Shown: positions 21,489 through 35,142, counted from the first letter of the stretch. The stretch is 64,000 nt of DNA from Jaltomata sinuosa (GCA_003996215.1 QJPP01001620.1:186001-250000), one strand, 5' to 3'. A program made the numbers and translations. The notes: generated from the letters alone by a model not told the origin.

Positions 21489-22022
21489 TATCATTATTAT
21501 CGTATTCTGCTATAGATTACTGGGAATTCTGCGTGCTGGATTACTTTTCTTGTAATTTATATTATGTACTTATCTCCTGAGCTCAGTTGACCTATGATGC
21601 CTATTGAGTAGCCATATTTTCTAATCATACTGCACTTCTGCATCTTCTTCTGATGCAGATCCTAGCTTGAGTCATCCTCGCTAATTCCACTTATTCGGGG
21701 AGACATTTTGATTAGATCTGCAGTGAGCTTCTGACGTCCAGAGGCTTATCCATTTCCTTCTTTATCTACTGTCTATATTTTGTACTTTTGGACAGTTATG
21801 TAGTAGTCTAGTTCCTATCCTTTTATATTAGTGTCTCTTGTATTGGTGACACCGAGTCAGGGGATGGCTTCTTTGTATGTTTTATCATTTCATCTTTTAT
21901 CCTGTTATTCCTTCTTTATTTGGTTAATTAGCTTGTTACCTACTGTATGTGGCTATGGGACTTGCCTACCTACTAGGGAGTTTATATTTGGTGCCATCAT
22001 GGACCCATTTTAGGTCATGACA
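20298..22022 (+). mobile_element. B2 element 5' LTR (U2), left end uncertain
   Basis: Copy of the U1 B2 LTR, ending GGTCATGACA at 22022, with the GAGGTAAAATT repeats and the TA run inside. The left end is not proven. Confidence 0.5.
21438..21485. repeat. (TA)n microsatellite, U2
   Basis: TA run inside the B2 LTR. Its length equals that of U3, as judged from unchanged offset on both sides. Confidence 0.95.
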
Positions 22023-22225
22023 ACATGGTATAAGAGTTTTAGATTCATCGATCTTACGAGTACAAGAGGAAGTGCTTAGTAGAGTCTTGCGGATTGGTAC
22101 GAGGATGTCCGTGTCTTATTTTTGGGAGGCTATAGGGCATTCTTAGGAAAATTATATCCTTCGATTCTTTAGCGTACATCTTGTATCTATCGGCTTCTAA
22201 ATTTTTTTGTTTTATTCTTTCTCAG

Positions 22226-22476
22226 ATGGTTAGGATGATGTCGGCAGTTGGTGAAGGCGAGGCTCCTGCACTTTCTAGGGCCCCAACTACGGGTCGAGGT
22301 AAGGGTCGACCTACAGGTCGAGGTAGGGCACGAGCTACTGAGACATCTCGGGGTCAGGCCAGGGCACCGTCACCTGAGCCAAAGATTGAGGTAGATGATC
22401 AACCACATTAGCTAGAGGGCTTGAGCCCAGCCCAAGTTCTAGCGGGTGGCCATGCTAGTTCTTTAGGACACTATGG
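22226..22476 (+). pseudogene. B2 gag start, interrupted (U2)
   Basis: Open for 61 codons from MVRMMSAVGEGEAPA through an Arg/Gly-rich GRGKGRPTGRGRAR stretch to VDDQPH and a stop at 22411. The U1-specific stops are absent. The gene is cut at 22476 by the end of element D. An upstream TTG-started extension of this frame is not meaningful. Confidence 0.5.
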
Positions 22477-23946
22477 TGATGACGTCCAAAACGACTCTCC
22501 CGAAGGAGGTGGCAATGATCGTCGAGCAAAATAATAAATAACTCAACACGGAGTCGGGGTCGAATCCAGAGAGCTTGGTACAGAGACTAACCATAAATTG
22601 TCAAGTTGATTCACAAGAGCAAGCAAAGTATTCAAACAAGTAAATAAAATGGGGGAATTGGTTTTGGGAACCAAAATTTTAATTTTAGCAAAACAACGAC
22701 ATAAAGACGATTGTTTTTATCAAGATTGGAAGGCTAGGGGTGTGCTTCTGATGGGGTCATACAATGGTATAGGGGTTGATTATTCAATCTAATTCTCAAT
22801 CAAAGTATAGGTAGCCTTGGTTACAATCTTGCTTAGTTGTCTTTGAACCCACTAAACATATATATATACACTATGGTTTCTTTCAAACCCCATAGTTGAG
22901 CAATTAATCAACCAAATGGCTTAGGTGAGTTAAGTTATTTCTAACCCCAACTCTTAAGTGGGAATTTCTTAAATCAAGCTATTTCTAGCCTCAATTTATG
23001 GTAAAAATCCCAAATCTCCACTATTGAATCCTTACCCAATTAATAAACTTCTTCTTCAAGCAAGCACACAATTTGTAAGCTAAATTAATGTTTGCAATCA
23101 TTAATTTTATAATGAAAACATGAAGGATTCAATAGACCACATATAATAATCAATTATAAACCCAAATAATCAACGCTCTTTCCCAAATTCAAACACCCAT
23201 CATGCACACACTCCTAAAATTGAAGTTAGCTACTCATAATGATGGAATAAGAGAATATACCAAGTGGGTTTTCAATAATTTCATTCACTCTTCAATAACT
23301 AGCTTCAAATTTCAAGCTCAAGTATCAACAATGGTGTTTTTCAATACAAAGAAGAAGAAAACTTGTCCTCCAAGGTGTACTCTATTCAATACACAACTGG
23401 AATTGAAAAACTAATGTATATACCTTGCACAGATCCCAAAAAGGGTCTTGGAAGCTTTCCAATTATGCCACAACAAATCTAAACCATTTTGCCCTTCGAG
23501 CCACTTGCAAAGCCATTTGTGAAGGCACCTGCAGTTGCCCATGGTGACTTGCAGCGTGCAGGTGCCAAGTCTTTAAAGTAGTGAGTTGCTTGCCGCCTGT
23601 GACTGCATCTGCGTGGGCATCGCCTTTGGCGACTTGCAGCGTGCAGGTGCATGAAATGTTAGGTAGTGCTTCAGCTGCCTTGTGCGCTGGCACCTGCAAA
23701 ATATAGGTACCGTCATGCAATGCGCATGTTAGCTCGCATGTCATGGGCAGATCTTTACTATTTTGATCATCTCTTGACTTGACTTCCACTTTTAGCTCAT
23801 TTGGGTTCAAATTCTCTTCTTTCTTCATTGGTCAAGAGTGCCTGCATATAAGATAATAAAGGCATAAAATCCTTCTAAATCACATCAAATCAAGACAATA
23901 ATTCATGAATAAAAGCTAAATAAGTTGGTAAATTACCAGCTTATCA
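22477..23946 (-). mobile_element. Element D 3' LTR, complete (U2)
   Basis: A 1,470-bp LTR in minus orientation. On the plus strand it begins TGATGACG and ends CTTATCA, so it has TGAT/ATCA inverted ends. On the minus strand the preceding sequence GTTCAAGTTTTGCGGTT resembles the AGTTTGGGGG-type polypurine tract of Tat/Athila-like elements. Its other LTR is not in the unit. The GC-rich dyad array is at about 23503-23715. A 121-codon minus-strand open frame (23828-23463) has no recognisable domain and is probably chance. Confidence 0.65.
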
Positions 23947-26613
23947 AACCGCAAAACTTGAACTATTGTTTGTCCTCTAGCGAAACACTCATAAGGCAAA
24001 GGATTGACACAAACTTCTCAAGACAAAAGGGTTGCACAAAGGACTAGACCGACTCAAAGACTCAAGACAGTAACAAAGAAAAGACTTAAAAAACAAAAGA
24101 CACTCACTCATTTGGTATCACCATAAATATGATGCAAAGTTGTTCACTTCAAAATTCTTTTTCAAGAGACTTTTTTCATTCAAAATCGGGGGAACTTTTC
24201 CTTCAAAACAACATCATTCAAGATTCTCAAGTCATTGGCATTAATCTTCAAGGTTTGCCTCAAGATTCGCTGCACAACTTATGTTATTCATTCCCCTTAA
24301 TTGAGGTCAAGACTCACCATTATTTCATGGGTGCAATGCCACTCACCACAAGAGAGAATCCCACTCACAATCATGCAATTCACAATATAGGAATCATAAG
24401 CAAACACAAAGAGTCTCACTCTCTCATAAAAGTTCAAGTGCACACACGTCGAACCATATGCTTGCCCTTTATGTAATTCACCAGTGATGTAGAGTTGCAA
24501 AGCTCGGAATCACTAAGGACTTGTGGGTAGCTATGTAGGCTAGGGTTAAGGTTAGGATTTCATTTGGCTCAAGTGACTAAATCTCCCTAATGCTATCATA
24601 AGCATTCAGTGCAATGCTCACTTCTTTGGTTCAACTTCACCTTATTCCTCCCTCTCACGATCTCAATTTTCCCCACAAACCATTATTCCAATCACCATTT
24701 CTTTAGCTTAAGAGGTAACACCACTCAATTCTTTTTCTTTCATTAATCACTTCTTTTGAACATTTTCAATCACTTCTTAAGATTAGAATAGGGTGCTGCC
24801 TCACAATTTAAGCTCAATTGCTCCTTCTACCATCAATAATGCATACACCCCCAAACTTAGGCGTTTGCCTACATCTCATTCTATTTTATCATTCATATTC
24901 CCCCAAACTTAGGCTTTTAGCTTACACTCTCATTGCTAGAAACTATGGAGGAATGGGTGCCAATATCGAGGGTTCAAGAAGGTCAAGGTGTGTAACAAGG
25001 GTGCCAAGGAAAGGTTAAAGGCTCAAAGGGGTTTGACTAGGATCATTCTTCAAGGAAGGAACTTTTTGGGTAAAGTGACTATTCAAAAGAGGCCTAAGGT
25101 CATCTTCCAAGCTAAGCAACGTCTAGGATTTTGCCATGAATCATATTCGGGGCAAGTTCTAGATGACATGCATACACAAGAACTAAGTAGACCTTTTCGT
25201 ACAAGGCATCACAACACAAGAAGTTCATCATTAGTCTCAAAATCAACTCGGACGAATGACTTTTGACAAGCTATTTTGAGTTCTGCACACTCATTTGTGA
25301 ATCAATAAAACCAAATGGAGAATGTGCAAGTCATGACAAGAAAATGCTTTTTCAAAAATCATTTTATCCTCTTTTCTCAACTTTTCAAATTCTTTTGCCA
25401 TGAAAATTTTTTGGTGGTCCCATTTGAGATAAGTAAAACACAGACTCAATCTAAACTCTAAAACTTAGCATTTTCCCTTAAGAGAGTTTCCTATCAATCT
25501 ATCATATGGAAATGTCACCGGTTCGACACAAAATTAAAAAAAATCTCCTTGGAAAAGAACCGTGGTATAAGAAAACCTCGGAATTTATCCAAAATTAACT
25601 ATTATTAACAAGGGAAAAATTCTAGTTATGAACTCATGGATCAATGGAGAACTCGGTTTAGCGTAGGTACTAAGTGCGATTTGTAAAGCAAGGATAGTAA
25701 AACAATAATCCTATAGGACTAACCCGGTAATAATAGCATAATTACCTCAACATAAAAGATCAAATCCGGCGAGGGCACAAAATATAGCATAAGGAAGTTC
25801 ACATCGAAGAAGGCATACCCGACAAGGGCCAAATAAAAATTACAGTCAAGCCCAACAAGGGCACCAATCATCAAAATAATATCCCTCCCCCAAACTTAAA
25901 ACACAACATTGTCCCTTATGCATTAAGGTAACATAAAAGGAATGGGTATGAGGACTACCTATAGACTCTAAGGGTGAGGATGACGCCATCTATAATGCTT
26001 GTGATGCCACTCCCTTGTAGGCTCAGGCTCCGATGGAATGTAAGCATGGGCCTGATCAATTTTGAACTCAGCAATAGAAGGAATAGTTGGGTCCCAAGCT
26101 ACCTCAAGCAGGACATATTGGTCAATAATTTCCCATCTATCTGGAAGTGTCATCAACTGGTGGAAAGATAGGGTTGGATGACCCCAACTGTAGTCTGTAT
26201 GATGATGCTCAATCTCTACTCTATGCAACTGAATATTCTACTGAACTTTCTGTGAGGGCCCTGGATGTTGTGGGACGTCCACATCAGTTTTCTCCACATC
26301 TTGAATTTCATCTTGTCCAACATTTTTAGGCAGATCATCTCTTATACACCGATCGTCTAGAGGACTCCTATCTTTACGAGGTGATGCTAGAGTAGGGGCT
26401 GGTAAATTTAGGTCTAAATATGGAACCTTTGATGTAGACCAACTTACTTCTTCCCTGAGGGAACTAACATCCCCTTGTACTGTATCAATTCGAGCACAAA
26501 GTTTGCCCAAGCTACTCATTAAAGTCTTTAAAGATGATTTGATAGCATTCTGAATCATGGAAGGAATATCTCTAACTATCTTACACAAACAATCATTATT
26601 TTCACGAGCCATA
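23947..26613 (-). mobile_element. Element D interior (minus strand), U2
   Basis: Same as U1, but with the 449 bp (23859-24307) that the LINE replaced there, so the polypurine-like tract and LTR end survive. It contains the hybrid switch point (24821-24953). A plus-strand open frame at 24129-24476 and the small frames at 24818-25266 lie in the non-coding part and look like chance. Confidence 0.6.
25968..26612 (-). pseudogene. Element D ORF remnant (U2)
   Basis: Identical to the U1 copy, including the in-frame TAG between the MARENNDCLCK and HRVEIEHHH parts. This identity is expected because this half of U2 derives from U1. Confidence 0.55.
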
Positions 26614-28137
26614 TGAGTATATCATACATGAAAAGGCTTTCCCTGCATGTTTTACTACTGATTTGGCTTCAGGCCTACTATAATTGATTTCTAAACTTTG
26701 CATGACCCCGAGGGCCCTTTTTTGGTACATGACTTTAAAAAGGCTTTTAAACTGACTTTCATGAAACCTCTCGGAGTAGAGGGGATATTACAATGATTTG
26801 ATTACTGATCTTCATTCTGATACTAGGCTCGGCTAGGCCGTAGCACTAGACATTATTTTCTATGAATTTAGACCCGGATACGAGCCGGGCACCCTGTTTA
26901 GGGATTTTGATACCTGATTTCTATTTTAGACCCGGATACGCTTCGGGAACCCTTGATGAGGGTTACTGAGACATGACTATTGTTTTCGACCCAGATACCC
27001 TCCGGGCACCTTTTATGGGGGTTATTGAGATTACTAGTACTAATTTAGACTCGGATCAAATCCAAGCACGTACTACGAGATTCCAATTATTGAGATATAT
27101 TGAGTTTCAGATTAGAATATGGTCTACAAGTAGACCTCCATGGACCCTACCATTCTGAACCAAGTGCTACAGGTCGACGGTGATCGAAGGGAGGGGATGT
27201 ACGATGTAGGAGAGGTACTCGGGAGATGTCCTTCCATGGATGCCGTATTTATTGGACCTTTGGGGCACCAGAGGGTGTAACATACAACACTGCAATTATA
27301 CTTGGTTACAAAATCATCATATCACATCATCATGCATATTTCACTCGGATTCCACCCTTGTTTGTCGTGTGTTCAGTGTATGCTCTGGTTGTATGGGCAG
27401 TTGGAGAGTTTGTTTTCACTTGATTGTGTTCCTCGGTTGTATGGGGAGCCGTTAGGATTGTAGGTAGATTTATTACTCTTGTCATTTCATAGAGCTAGTT
27501 ATGGTCCTTTGTTCTTATGAATTGGTAAGTTTTAGCCTGTTGAGGCTCCGAGTTTTGGGTTTGAGTATTGAGGGGCTAGTGAGTCCTATATCTTTGAGGC
27601 TTTATCGTGTGTCATCCTGAGTGGTTGTGATTTATTGAACATGGTTCCTTATCTTGATTCTTAGTAGAACTCTTGGTTTTGGTGGTTTAGTTATCCCATT
27701 CTAGGTTGTAAATTGTGAGATTGATCCCGGTTCATGCTTATCTTGAGAGTTGGTGTTTTTAGTATGTTTTCATCACTTTTATGGCTTCTAGTTGATTATG
27801 TTGGATTGATTTCCTTCTTTCCCTTCTTACTTGAGGTTACTGGTATACCACCATGTTCCTGATTCTCACTCTCTTTATTTATACTATTATTGCAAGGATC
27901 CCAGGTGCGTCCCTCTTTCTTACACCTGTGTTTCTGTGTGATGTATACCTTCTATGCTAGCATTGTATGCTTATAACTCTTGGTTGTCTACTCTCTGTGC
28001 TAGTTCCTTGTGCTTTGTCTATTACTTCGGTGACTGCTTTCTTGCTATCTGCTATTTACTATTTTTATATCTTATATATGCTCAGTCGGCCGATGATGCC
28101 TACTAGGTACATATTACTTAGCAATTGGTGCTCATAT
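26614..28137 (+). mobile_element. B1 5' LTR, left fragment (U2)
   Basis: Copy of 11769-13292 with no difference seen. It includes the tandem hairpin repeats at about 26870-27060. Confidence 0.8.
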
Positions 28138-31100
28138 TGTAACACCCCGTGCACGTATCCAGCTATTTAAGTTAAAAATCTAAGAAAATTTCAAGTTTCC
28201 AGAGATGACGGCAGACGACGACCCATCATTTGGAAGCATGAGGCCGTCCTGTGCTCCCGCCGTCCCATCTACAGAAGACCCCTCAGAGTGTCCCAGAAAT
28301 GATGAGTCCAAGAATGATCCTTTCTTCTGGTCGACGGACTGTCTTAGCAGCTTTCCTGGTACTCGTCGTCCTAAGTTCAGAAACCTATCTTCCAAGTTCC
28401 AGAAACGATGAGTCGAAGGATGGCCCGTCCTTCTGGACGACATGTCGTCATTCCAACCGTAATTCCTGAGGTCCAGTAGCCCCCAGACTCTTTCAGTCAA
28501 ACCACGGTTCCCTTAGACGGTCTGTCCTTCTGGACGATGGACCGTTGTCTAACCCATGGTCACTGACTTGATAATTTTTTCAGCTTTTCTTAAATTAAGT
28601 CCAGGGGCATTTTGGTCATTTTACACCCTATTATGTATTAAGTGAAGTCGTTTTGACTACTTTTAGAAGGGTTTTCACCCATATTACCCTAAGTCCCTCT
28701 TAAGTTCATCATTCTTCACTCAATAAGGAAAGTTGCTCTCAAGCTTAAGTCTTCAAGCTACAAGTCAAGTCTCCTTATTCTTTTCCAATCAAGTGAGTAA
28801 TCTTCCACCAAGGTATGTGGGTATTTAACAAAGGGTTCCTTTCACCCTTGTGCCCAAAATCCCCAATTCTTATGTTGAAATATGAACTTATGAAATTAGG
28901 GTTTTGATCTAAATTGGGGAAAATTTATGAAATCACTTTCTATGTTTAAATTCATGGTTTCCTCTTGATTACTCATGATTTAAGTATGATTCTCTTGTTG
29001 GTTTTAAAAGCCCAAGCATGAAAGTTGAGTTTTTTGCATGAAACAATGAAATTGCATGTTTTCAAGAGAAACAAGGCATGATTAGATATCATGGCTTTTA
29101 TGTATTTATGAAATTGCATGCCTGATTTTTCAAGTATGAATTTAGAAAGAAAAGCATGTTTTTAAACTATGGCTATGCTAAGATTATGGACTATGATATG
29201 AAAGTTTCATGATACCTGATGTGTTTTCATGCTTTATGTATAAGATTTGGCATTAGAGTATGCCCTTATGAATAAGATTTGGCATGAGAGTATGCCTTCA
29301 TGATTATGAGCTATATGTATGCATGTTTTGGGAGTAGTATTTAACACCGAGAGGATGGGGTGAGAGTACCCTTAGTCCCATAAACTACGTTGCCAACGTA
29401 GGTCATGATGAGATATGATATGTGCCTTAAAGTCTTATGAGAGTGGATCCACGTCTTTATGTATGGTTTCCTTGCCTTAGCGGGGCATAGTATAGCTTTG
29501 CCAACTAGGGTTATATAGTTGGGTATGGTGACTTGTTCCTTGGCAGGGTTCAAAGTCAGCTTTGCTAACTGGGGTTATACAGTTAGATTCCATGTAGCTC
29601 ACGTGGTCTCATGTCGGTTATAAGAAACTCCCGTATGTTATGTTTTCAAGTTTTCTAATCTTTATGAACCTTCTTATGAAACATCATCTTGAAGTTGACT
29701 TTTGCCTTATGATTTAGCTTTTCATGTTGATATCTTTTCATGATACTCTACTACGTATGAATTATGTTTAAGTACCCTATTAAAGCATTTTCTCCTTACT
29801 TATGCATCGCTCACATACTTAGTACATTTCATAGTACTAACGCATATTGCGCTGTATCTTTTATGATACAGACTCAGGTACCCCTTCTCAGCTTCGTGGC
29901 TAGAGTCTCAGGCCACTTCCTTAGTCAGTTGTGGTGAGTCTTCATGGTTCGAGGACTAGTTATGCTTTTCCTTATGTTAGCTTTACTTTTATACTCCGAG
30001 TTCGCTACGGTCTTTTCCTAGCAACTCTTATGTTATGACTAGAGTCTTTCGGACATAGTTTGTATTCGAGTTCCCTTTTTGGATATTGTATGTTATGTGG
30101 CTCTTAGACCCTTATTGATGTTTCTTTATTGGACTTCCGTATTATGCTTCCACTTATCTCTTGTTATGCTTGAGAATGCTATGGCCAAGGGTTAGCTTGG
30201 GATTCTTGTGGTCCCGAGTCCTGTGTTACGTCTAGGGGGTAACCTCGGGGAGAAGGGTGTGATAAGGTTTGGCAAGAAAGGAAAGCTCAGTCCCCGTTTT
30301 GTAGGTCTTTATCAGATTTTAAGGAGAGTTGGTAGTGTTGCTTATGAGTTGGAGTTGCCAGCGGAGTTGGAAGCGGTTCACCCAGTTTACCATGTTTCCT
30401 TGTTGAAGAAGTGTGTTTGCGACCCGAGCTTGATTGTCCCTTTGGAAGATGTGGGTGTGAAGGATATTCTCACTTATGAGGAGGTTCTTGTGGAGATTCT
30501 TGATCGTCAGATTCAGAGGTTACGGAACAAAGAAGTCGCTCCGGTAAAAGTCCTTTGGAGGAATCAGCTTGTTGAAGGTGCTACTTAGGAAGCGGAAGAG
30601 GCCTTGAAGGACAAATATCCTCATCTCTTTCCTTCCGATTCAGTTCCAGCTCGAGGAACTAGTTTCCTCTTTAGTATGTCCCTCCGATTCTACTCCGTCA
30701 GTTCCTCTCATGAGTTTAACATGCATCCATGTTTTACGAAGGTAGTTTATCATGTTTTCAAGTTGAAAAGTGCAAGTTTTGTGATTACCCCTTGATTTCT
30801 ATGTTTTGATGTTTGGTTGGGCTGTTTTCCCTCAGTTTTCCATGATGAGCCTTCATTCGAGGATGAATGATCCAAAGGGGGAGATATTGTAACACCCTGT
30901 GCACGTATCCAACTATCTAAGTTAAAAATCTCAGAAAATTTTGAGTTTCTAGAGACGACGACCCGTCATTTGGAAGCACGGGTCCGTCCTGTGCTCCCAT
31001 CATCCCATCTCCATAAGACCCCTCAGAATGTCCCAGAAATGATGAGTCCAAGAATGGTCCGTCCTTCTAGTCGACGGAACGTCTTTTTAGCTTTTCTGGT

Positions 31101-32803
31101 ACTCGTCGTCCTAAGTTCAGAAACCTATCTTCCAAGTTCCAGAAATGATGAGTCGAAGAACGGCCCATCCTGCTGGACGACGGGTCATCGTTCCAACCGT
31201 AATCCCTGAGGTCCAGTAGTCCCCAGACTCTTTCAGTCAAACCACGGTTGCCTTAGACGGTCCGTCCTTCTGGACGACGGACCGTCATCCAACCCGAGGT
31301 CACTGAAGTCATTTTGACTACTTTTAAAAGGGTTTTCACCCATATTACCCTAAGTCCCTCTTAAGTTCATCATTCTTCACTCAAAAAGGAAAGTTGCTCT
31401 CAAGCTCCAATTCAAGTCTCCTTATTCTTTTCCAATCAAGTCGGTAATCTTCAACCAAGGTATGTGGGTTTTTAACAAAGGGTTCCTTTCACCCTTGTGC
31501 CCAAAATCCCCAATTCTTATGTTGAAATATGAACTTATGAAATTAGGGTTTTGATCTAAATTGGGGAAAACTTATGAAATCAGTTTCTATGTTTAAATTC
31601 ATGGTTTTCTCTTGATTACTTATGATTTAAGTATGATTCTCTTGTAGGTTTTAAAAGTCTAAGCATGAAAGTTGATTTTTTTGCATGAAATAATGAAATT
31701 GCATGTTTTCAAGAGAAACAAGGCATGATTAGATATCATGGCCTTTATGTATTTATGAAATTGCATGCCTGATTCTTCAAGTATGAATTTAGAAAGAAAA
31801 ACATGTTTTTGAACTATGGCTATACTAAGCTTATGAACTATGATATGAAAGTTGCATGATACGCGACGTGTTTTCATGCTTTATGTATCAGATTTGGCAT
31901 GAGAGTATGCCCTTATGAATAAGATTTGGTATGAGAGTACGCCTTCATGATTATGAGCTATATGTATGCATCCTTTGGGAGTAGTTTTTAGCACCGAGAG
32001 GACGGGGTGAGAGTACCCTTAGTCCCATAAACTACGTTGCCAGCGTAGGTCATGATATGATATGATATATGCCTTAAAGGCTTATGAGAGCGGATCCACG
32101 TCTTTATGTATGGTGTCCTTGCCTTAGCGGGGTATAGTACAGCTCACGTGGTCTCATGTCAGTTATAAGAAACTCCCTTATGTTATATTTTCAAGTTTTC
32201 TAATCTTTATGAACCTTCTTATGAAACATCATCTTGAAGTTGGCTTTTGCCTTATGATTTAGCTTTTCATGTTGATATCTTTTCATGATACTCTACTACG
32301 TATGAATTATGTTAAAGTACCCTTTTAAAGCATGTTCTCCTTACTTATGCATTGCTCACATACTTAGTACATTCCATAGTACTAACGCATATTGCGTTGC
32401 CATCTTTTATAATGCAGACTCAGGTACCCGTTCTCAGCTTTGTGGTTAGAGTCTCAGGCCACTTCCTTAGTCAGCTGTTGTGAGTCCTCATGGTTCGAGG
32501 ACTAGTTATGCTTTTCCTTATGTTAGCTTTACTTTTATACTCCGAGTTAGCTAGGGTCTTGTCCTAGCACCTCTTATGTTATGACTAGAGGCTTTCAGAC
32601 ATAGTTTGTATTCGAGTTCCCTTTTTAGATATTGTATGTTATGTGGCTCTTAGACCCTTATTGATGTTTCTTTATTGGACTTCCGTATTATGCTTCTGCT
32701 TATCTTTTGTTATGCTTGAGAATGCTATGGCCAAGGGTTAGCTTGGGATCCTTGTGGTCCCGAGTCCCGTGTTACGTCTAGGGGGTAATCTCAGGGCGTG
32801 ACA
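28138..32803 (+). mobile_element. Chromovirus, deleted copy in U2
   Basis: Copy of the U1 element. The 5' LTR is 28138-30250, the polypurine tract precedes 30888, the 3' LTR is 30888-32803, and CATAC follows. It has the same 2,028-bp pol deletion. Dyad arrays lie at about 28204-28560 and 30955-31292. The three substitutions relative to U1 (32133, 32187, 32311) all lie in the 3' LTR. Confidence 0.9.
30256..30795 (+). pseudogene. Chromovirus integrase C-terminus/chromodomain remnant (U2)
   Basis: Same peptide and same TAG as U1 (HPVYHVSLLKKC, ILDRQIQRLRNKEV, VKVLWRNQ). It is fused to the LTR end, giving the chimeric frame 30208-30588. Confidence 0.85.
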
Positions 32804-33241
32804 CATACTACACTTCTACATCTTTTTGGTGCAGATATTAGTTGAGCTTTCGCTGTTGTTCGTGTTGGAGACTCGTGAAACTTTTGAATATTTGAGACTA
32901 GGGTGAGCACCTGATGGTCGGGGCCTGACCACATCTCATCTTTTGTACTGTTACTCTTTGTATATTCAGAGACAATTATACTTATCATTTTGTTACTTCT
33001 AGCACTTATATTTTATTAGAAGCTTTTGTATTATCGATACCAAGTCTTGGGGTTGGTGTAATTTTATTTTGTATATATTTGAGTTATTGTTTCCTCTTTT
33101 TCTATTTTTATATTCTGCTTCTGCTTATTGTGCGTATTGGTTAGGTAGTAGTCCATTACTAATCATTCTGGGCTATGGGAATTAGTTCACCTATCGGGGG
33201 GTTGTAGGTGCCATCATGACCTGAGAAATCAGGTCGTGATA
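32804..33241 (+). mobile_element. B1 5' LTR, right fragment (U2)
   Basis: Copy of 17959-18396, followed by the primer-binding site TGGTATCAGAGC at 33245-33256. Confidence 0.75.
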
Positions 33242-33448
33242 GCTTGGTATCAGAGCTTTAGGTTCACCAGTGTCGTGTTAAATAAGCAAGTGTATTAGTA
33301 GAGTCTCGCGGATTAGTACGATGACGTGCATATCCTATCTGCGGGAGGCTACAGAGCATTGTTATGAAAAGTTTCTTCTTCTTGGCTCTTTATCATGCGT
33401 TTCTGGCTCATTTGACTTCTAAACTTTGATTGTTTTATTCCTTCTCAG

Positions 33449-33762
33449 ATGCCTAAGATGAGTTCAACAACAATTAGTGTTGAGGCTTCTATGCCTGTTA
33501 CTTCAATGCTTCCATCAGCGCCAGGACTCCAGAGTGAGAGTTTACCGTATTCGATAGGGGGTGTGGGGCCATCCCAGCCTCCGATTGGATTTATAGCAAC
33601 CCCAGTTCTTTAGGACACCGTGGCTAGGACTTTGAGTCCTTCGGTGGGTGTTTCAGTACCCGGTTCTATGAGCAGTGCTCCAGCTAGGGTTGAGCTTTCA
33701 GTTCTCCAGCAGGGTTAGGCGTACTGCTAGGACTGTGACTTCAGAGTTTGATAGGGTTCAGA
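33449..33762 (+). pseudogene. B1 gag start, broken (U2)
   Basis: Copy of 18604-18917 with the same TAG, cut at the U2/U3 junction. Confidence 0.6.
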
Positions 33763-35142
33763 GTTAAATTGGGCTAAAATAGGATTGGGTCATGACCCGC
33801 CTAATCTAAATAATATTATTATACTAACATACTTTTGTACTATTATACTACTAGTTTAATGTACGTACGTTGCACGTGTGTATCACATCAAGCCGCTAAT
33901 TGTTATAAAATATATAAAAGAAAAATAAATTATTGAAAATCAGCAATTAACTTTAAACAAAATTTAATATTTTCTTCGATTTCAACAATTAGTGAACAAC
34001 TTTTTTTCAACTTTTAACCCGAATAAGTTGACAACAACGATTATGAACTAACAACAGATATATGAAAATTAATTTAATTGATAGTCAAAATTTTATAATA
34101 ACTACCTAAAATTATTTGAGTGCACAAAAACATAAGTAAGAAAGAAAAAACGGGTGCAAAATCAATAGTTAGTCAAGTTAATTGATATAACATTAACTCA
34201 ATTTAAATAACCTTGTACAATTTTTACACGTTAAACATGTAAAAAGAAAAGGTAAAAGAACCCACAAAAATGACGAACTCCATCAGGTCATCGTATCAAT
34301 GAGGTGAGTTTAATATACGTGCATTGCACGAGTATATAGCGTTAATTAATAAAGAATAAATACAAAAAAAACACTATGTAAAATAGCAATCAACATAAAA
34401 ATAAATGCAAAAATTAAATAATAAAAATAATTTCTTTAACAATCATTAAGAAAATATAAAAATTATTGGGAGAATAGTTTCCCCTAAACAAGACTTTGTT
34501 TGAGGATCACATTGTGGATGCTATTGTATTGTTGAAGAAATGAATGATTCTTAATTTATAGAAGTTCAAAATCTTTTTCCTCAAGAAAGAGTTACTTAAA
34601 TATAAAAAATTACTTTTTTCATAAATTATTTACCAATAATAAAATAACATGGGTTCCAAACTAAACTCATACTAAGGACCCCACCCCCCTAACTAAACTC
34701 GCGAAAATATATACCTACCAAACTCAAATTTATCCATAAATTTTTCTTATATTTCTACTAAATATACCTACTAAACTTAAAAAAATTCCATAAATTATTT
34801 CCTTATTTTTTTCCTATGACAATTTCTTGACCTACTTATTCTTCTTTTATCTTTTTTGTGATGTGAAATTTTATTTTTATTAAATAATTAAATAATAATT
34901 TGAGAAAAATAGTAAATGACAGTTTTGTCTATTGTAGAGTCTTTTAATGAAGGACAAAAAGTCCAAATCACATTATAAGGTCTTTCACACTTTTAATATA
35001 ATATAGATATAGATTATCACCCACCCCACCAAATTTCACCCCGATCTCCACCCCTCCCTTAATTTTATTAAAAAAATTCTACACCCCACCCTCTCCTCCA
35101 CCCCTTAATTAAATTCATTTTTTATTCTAAGTCAAATTGAAA
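33763..35142 (+). other. AT-rich head of U3, no gene
   Basis: Copy of the U2 head with no difference noticed. No coding frame. Confidence 0.5.

Larger units (their letters stand above)
18918..33762 (+). repeat. Tandem array unit U2 (hybrid of U3-type and U1-type halves)
   Basis: 14,845 bp. Left of 24820 it matches U3 at offset 14,845, with one substitution noticed (21507 C versus 36352 G). Right of 24954 it matches U1 at offset 14,845, with three clustered substitutions noticed. The left part differs from U1 and the right part from U3 by roughly 1%, so the unit is a recombinant. Confidence 0.92.

Noticed and set aside
24129..24476. 115-codon plus-strand frame in U2 and its copy in U3
   Set aside because: Antisense to element D's non-coding region; partly deleted in U1 by the LINE; no protein-like features.
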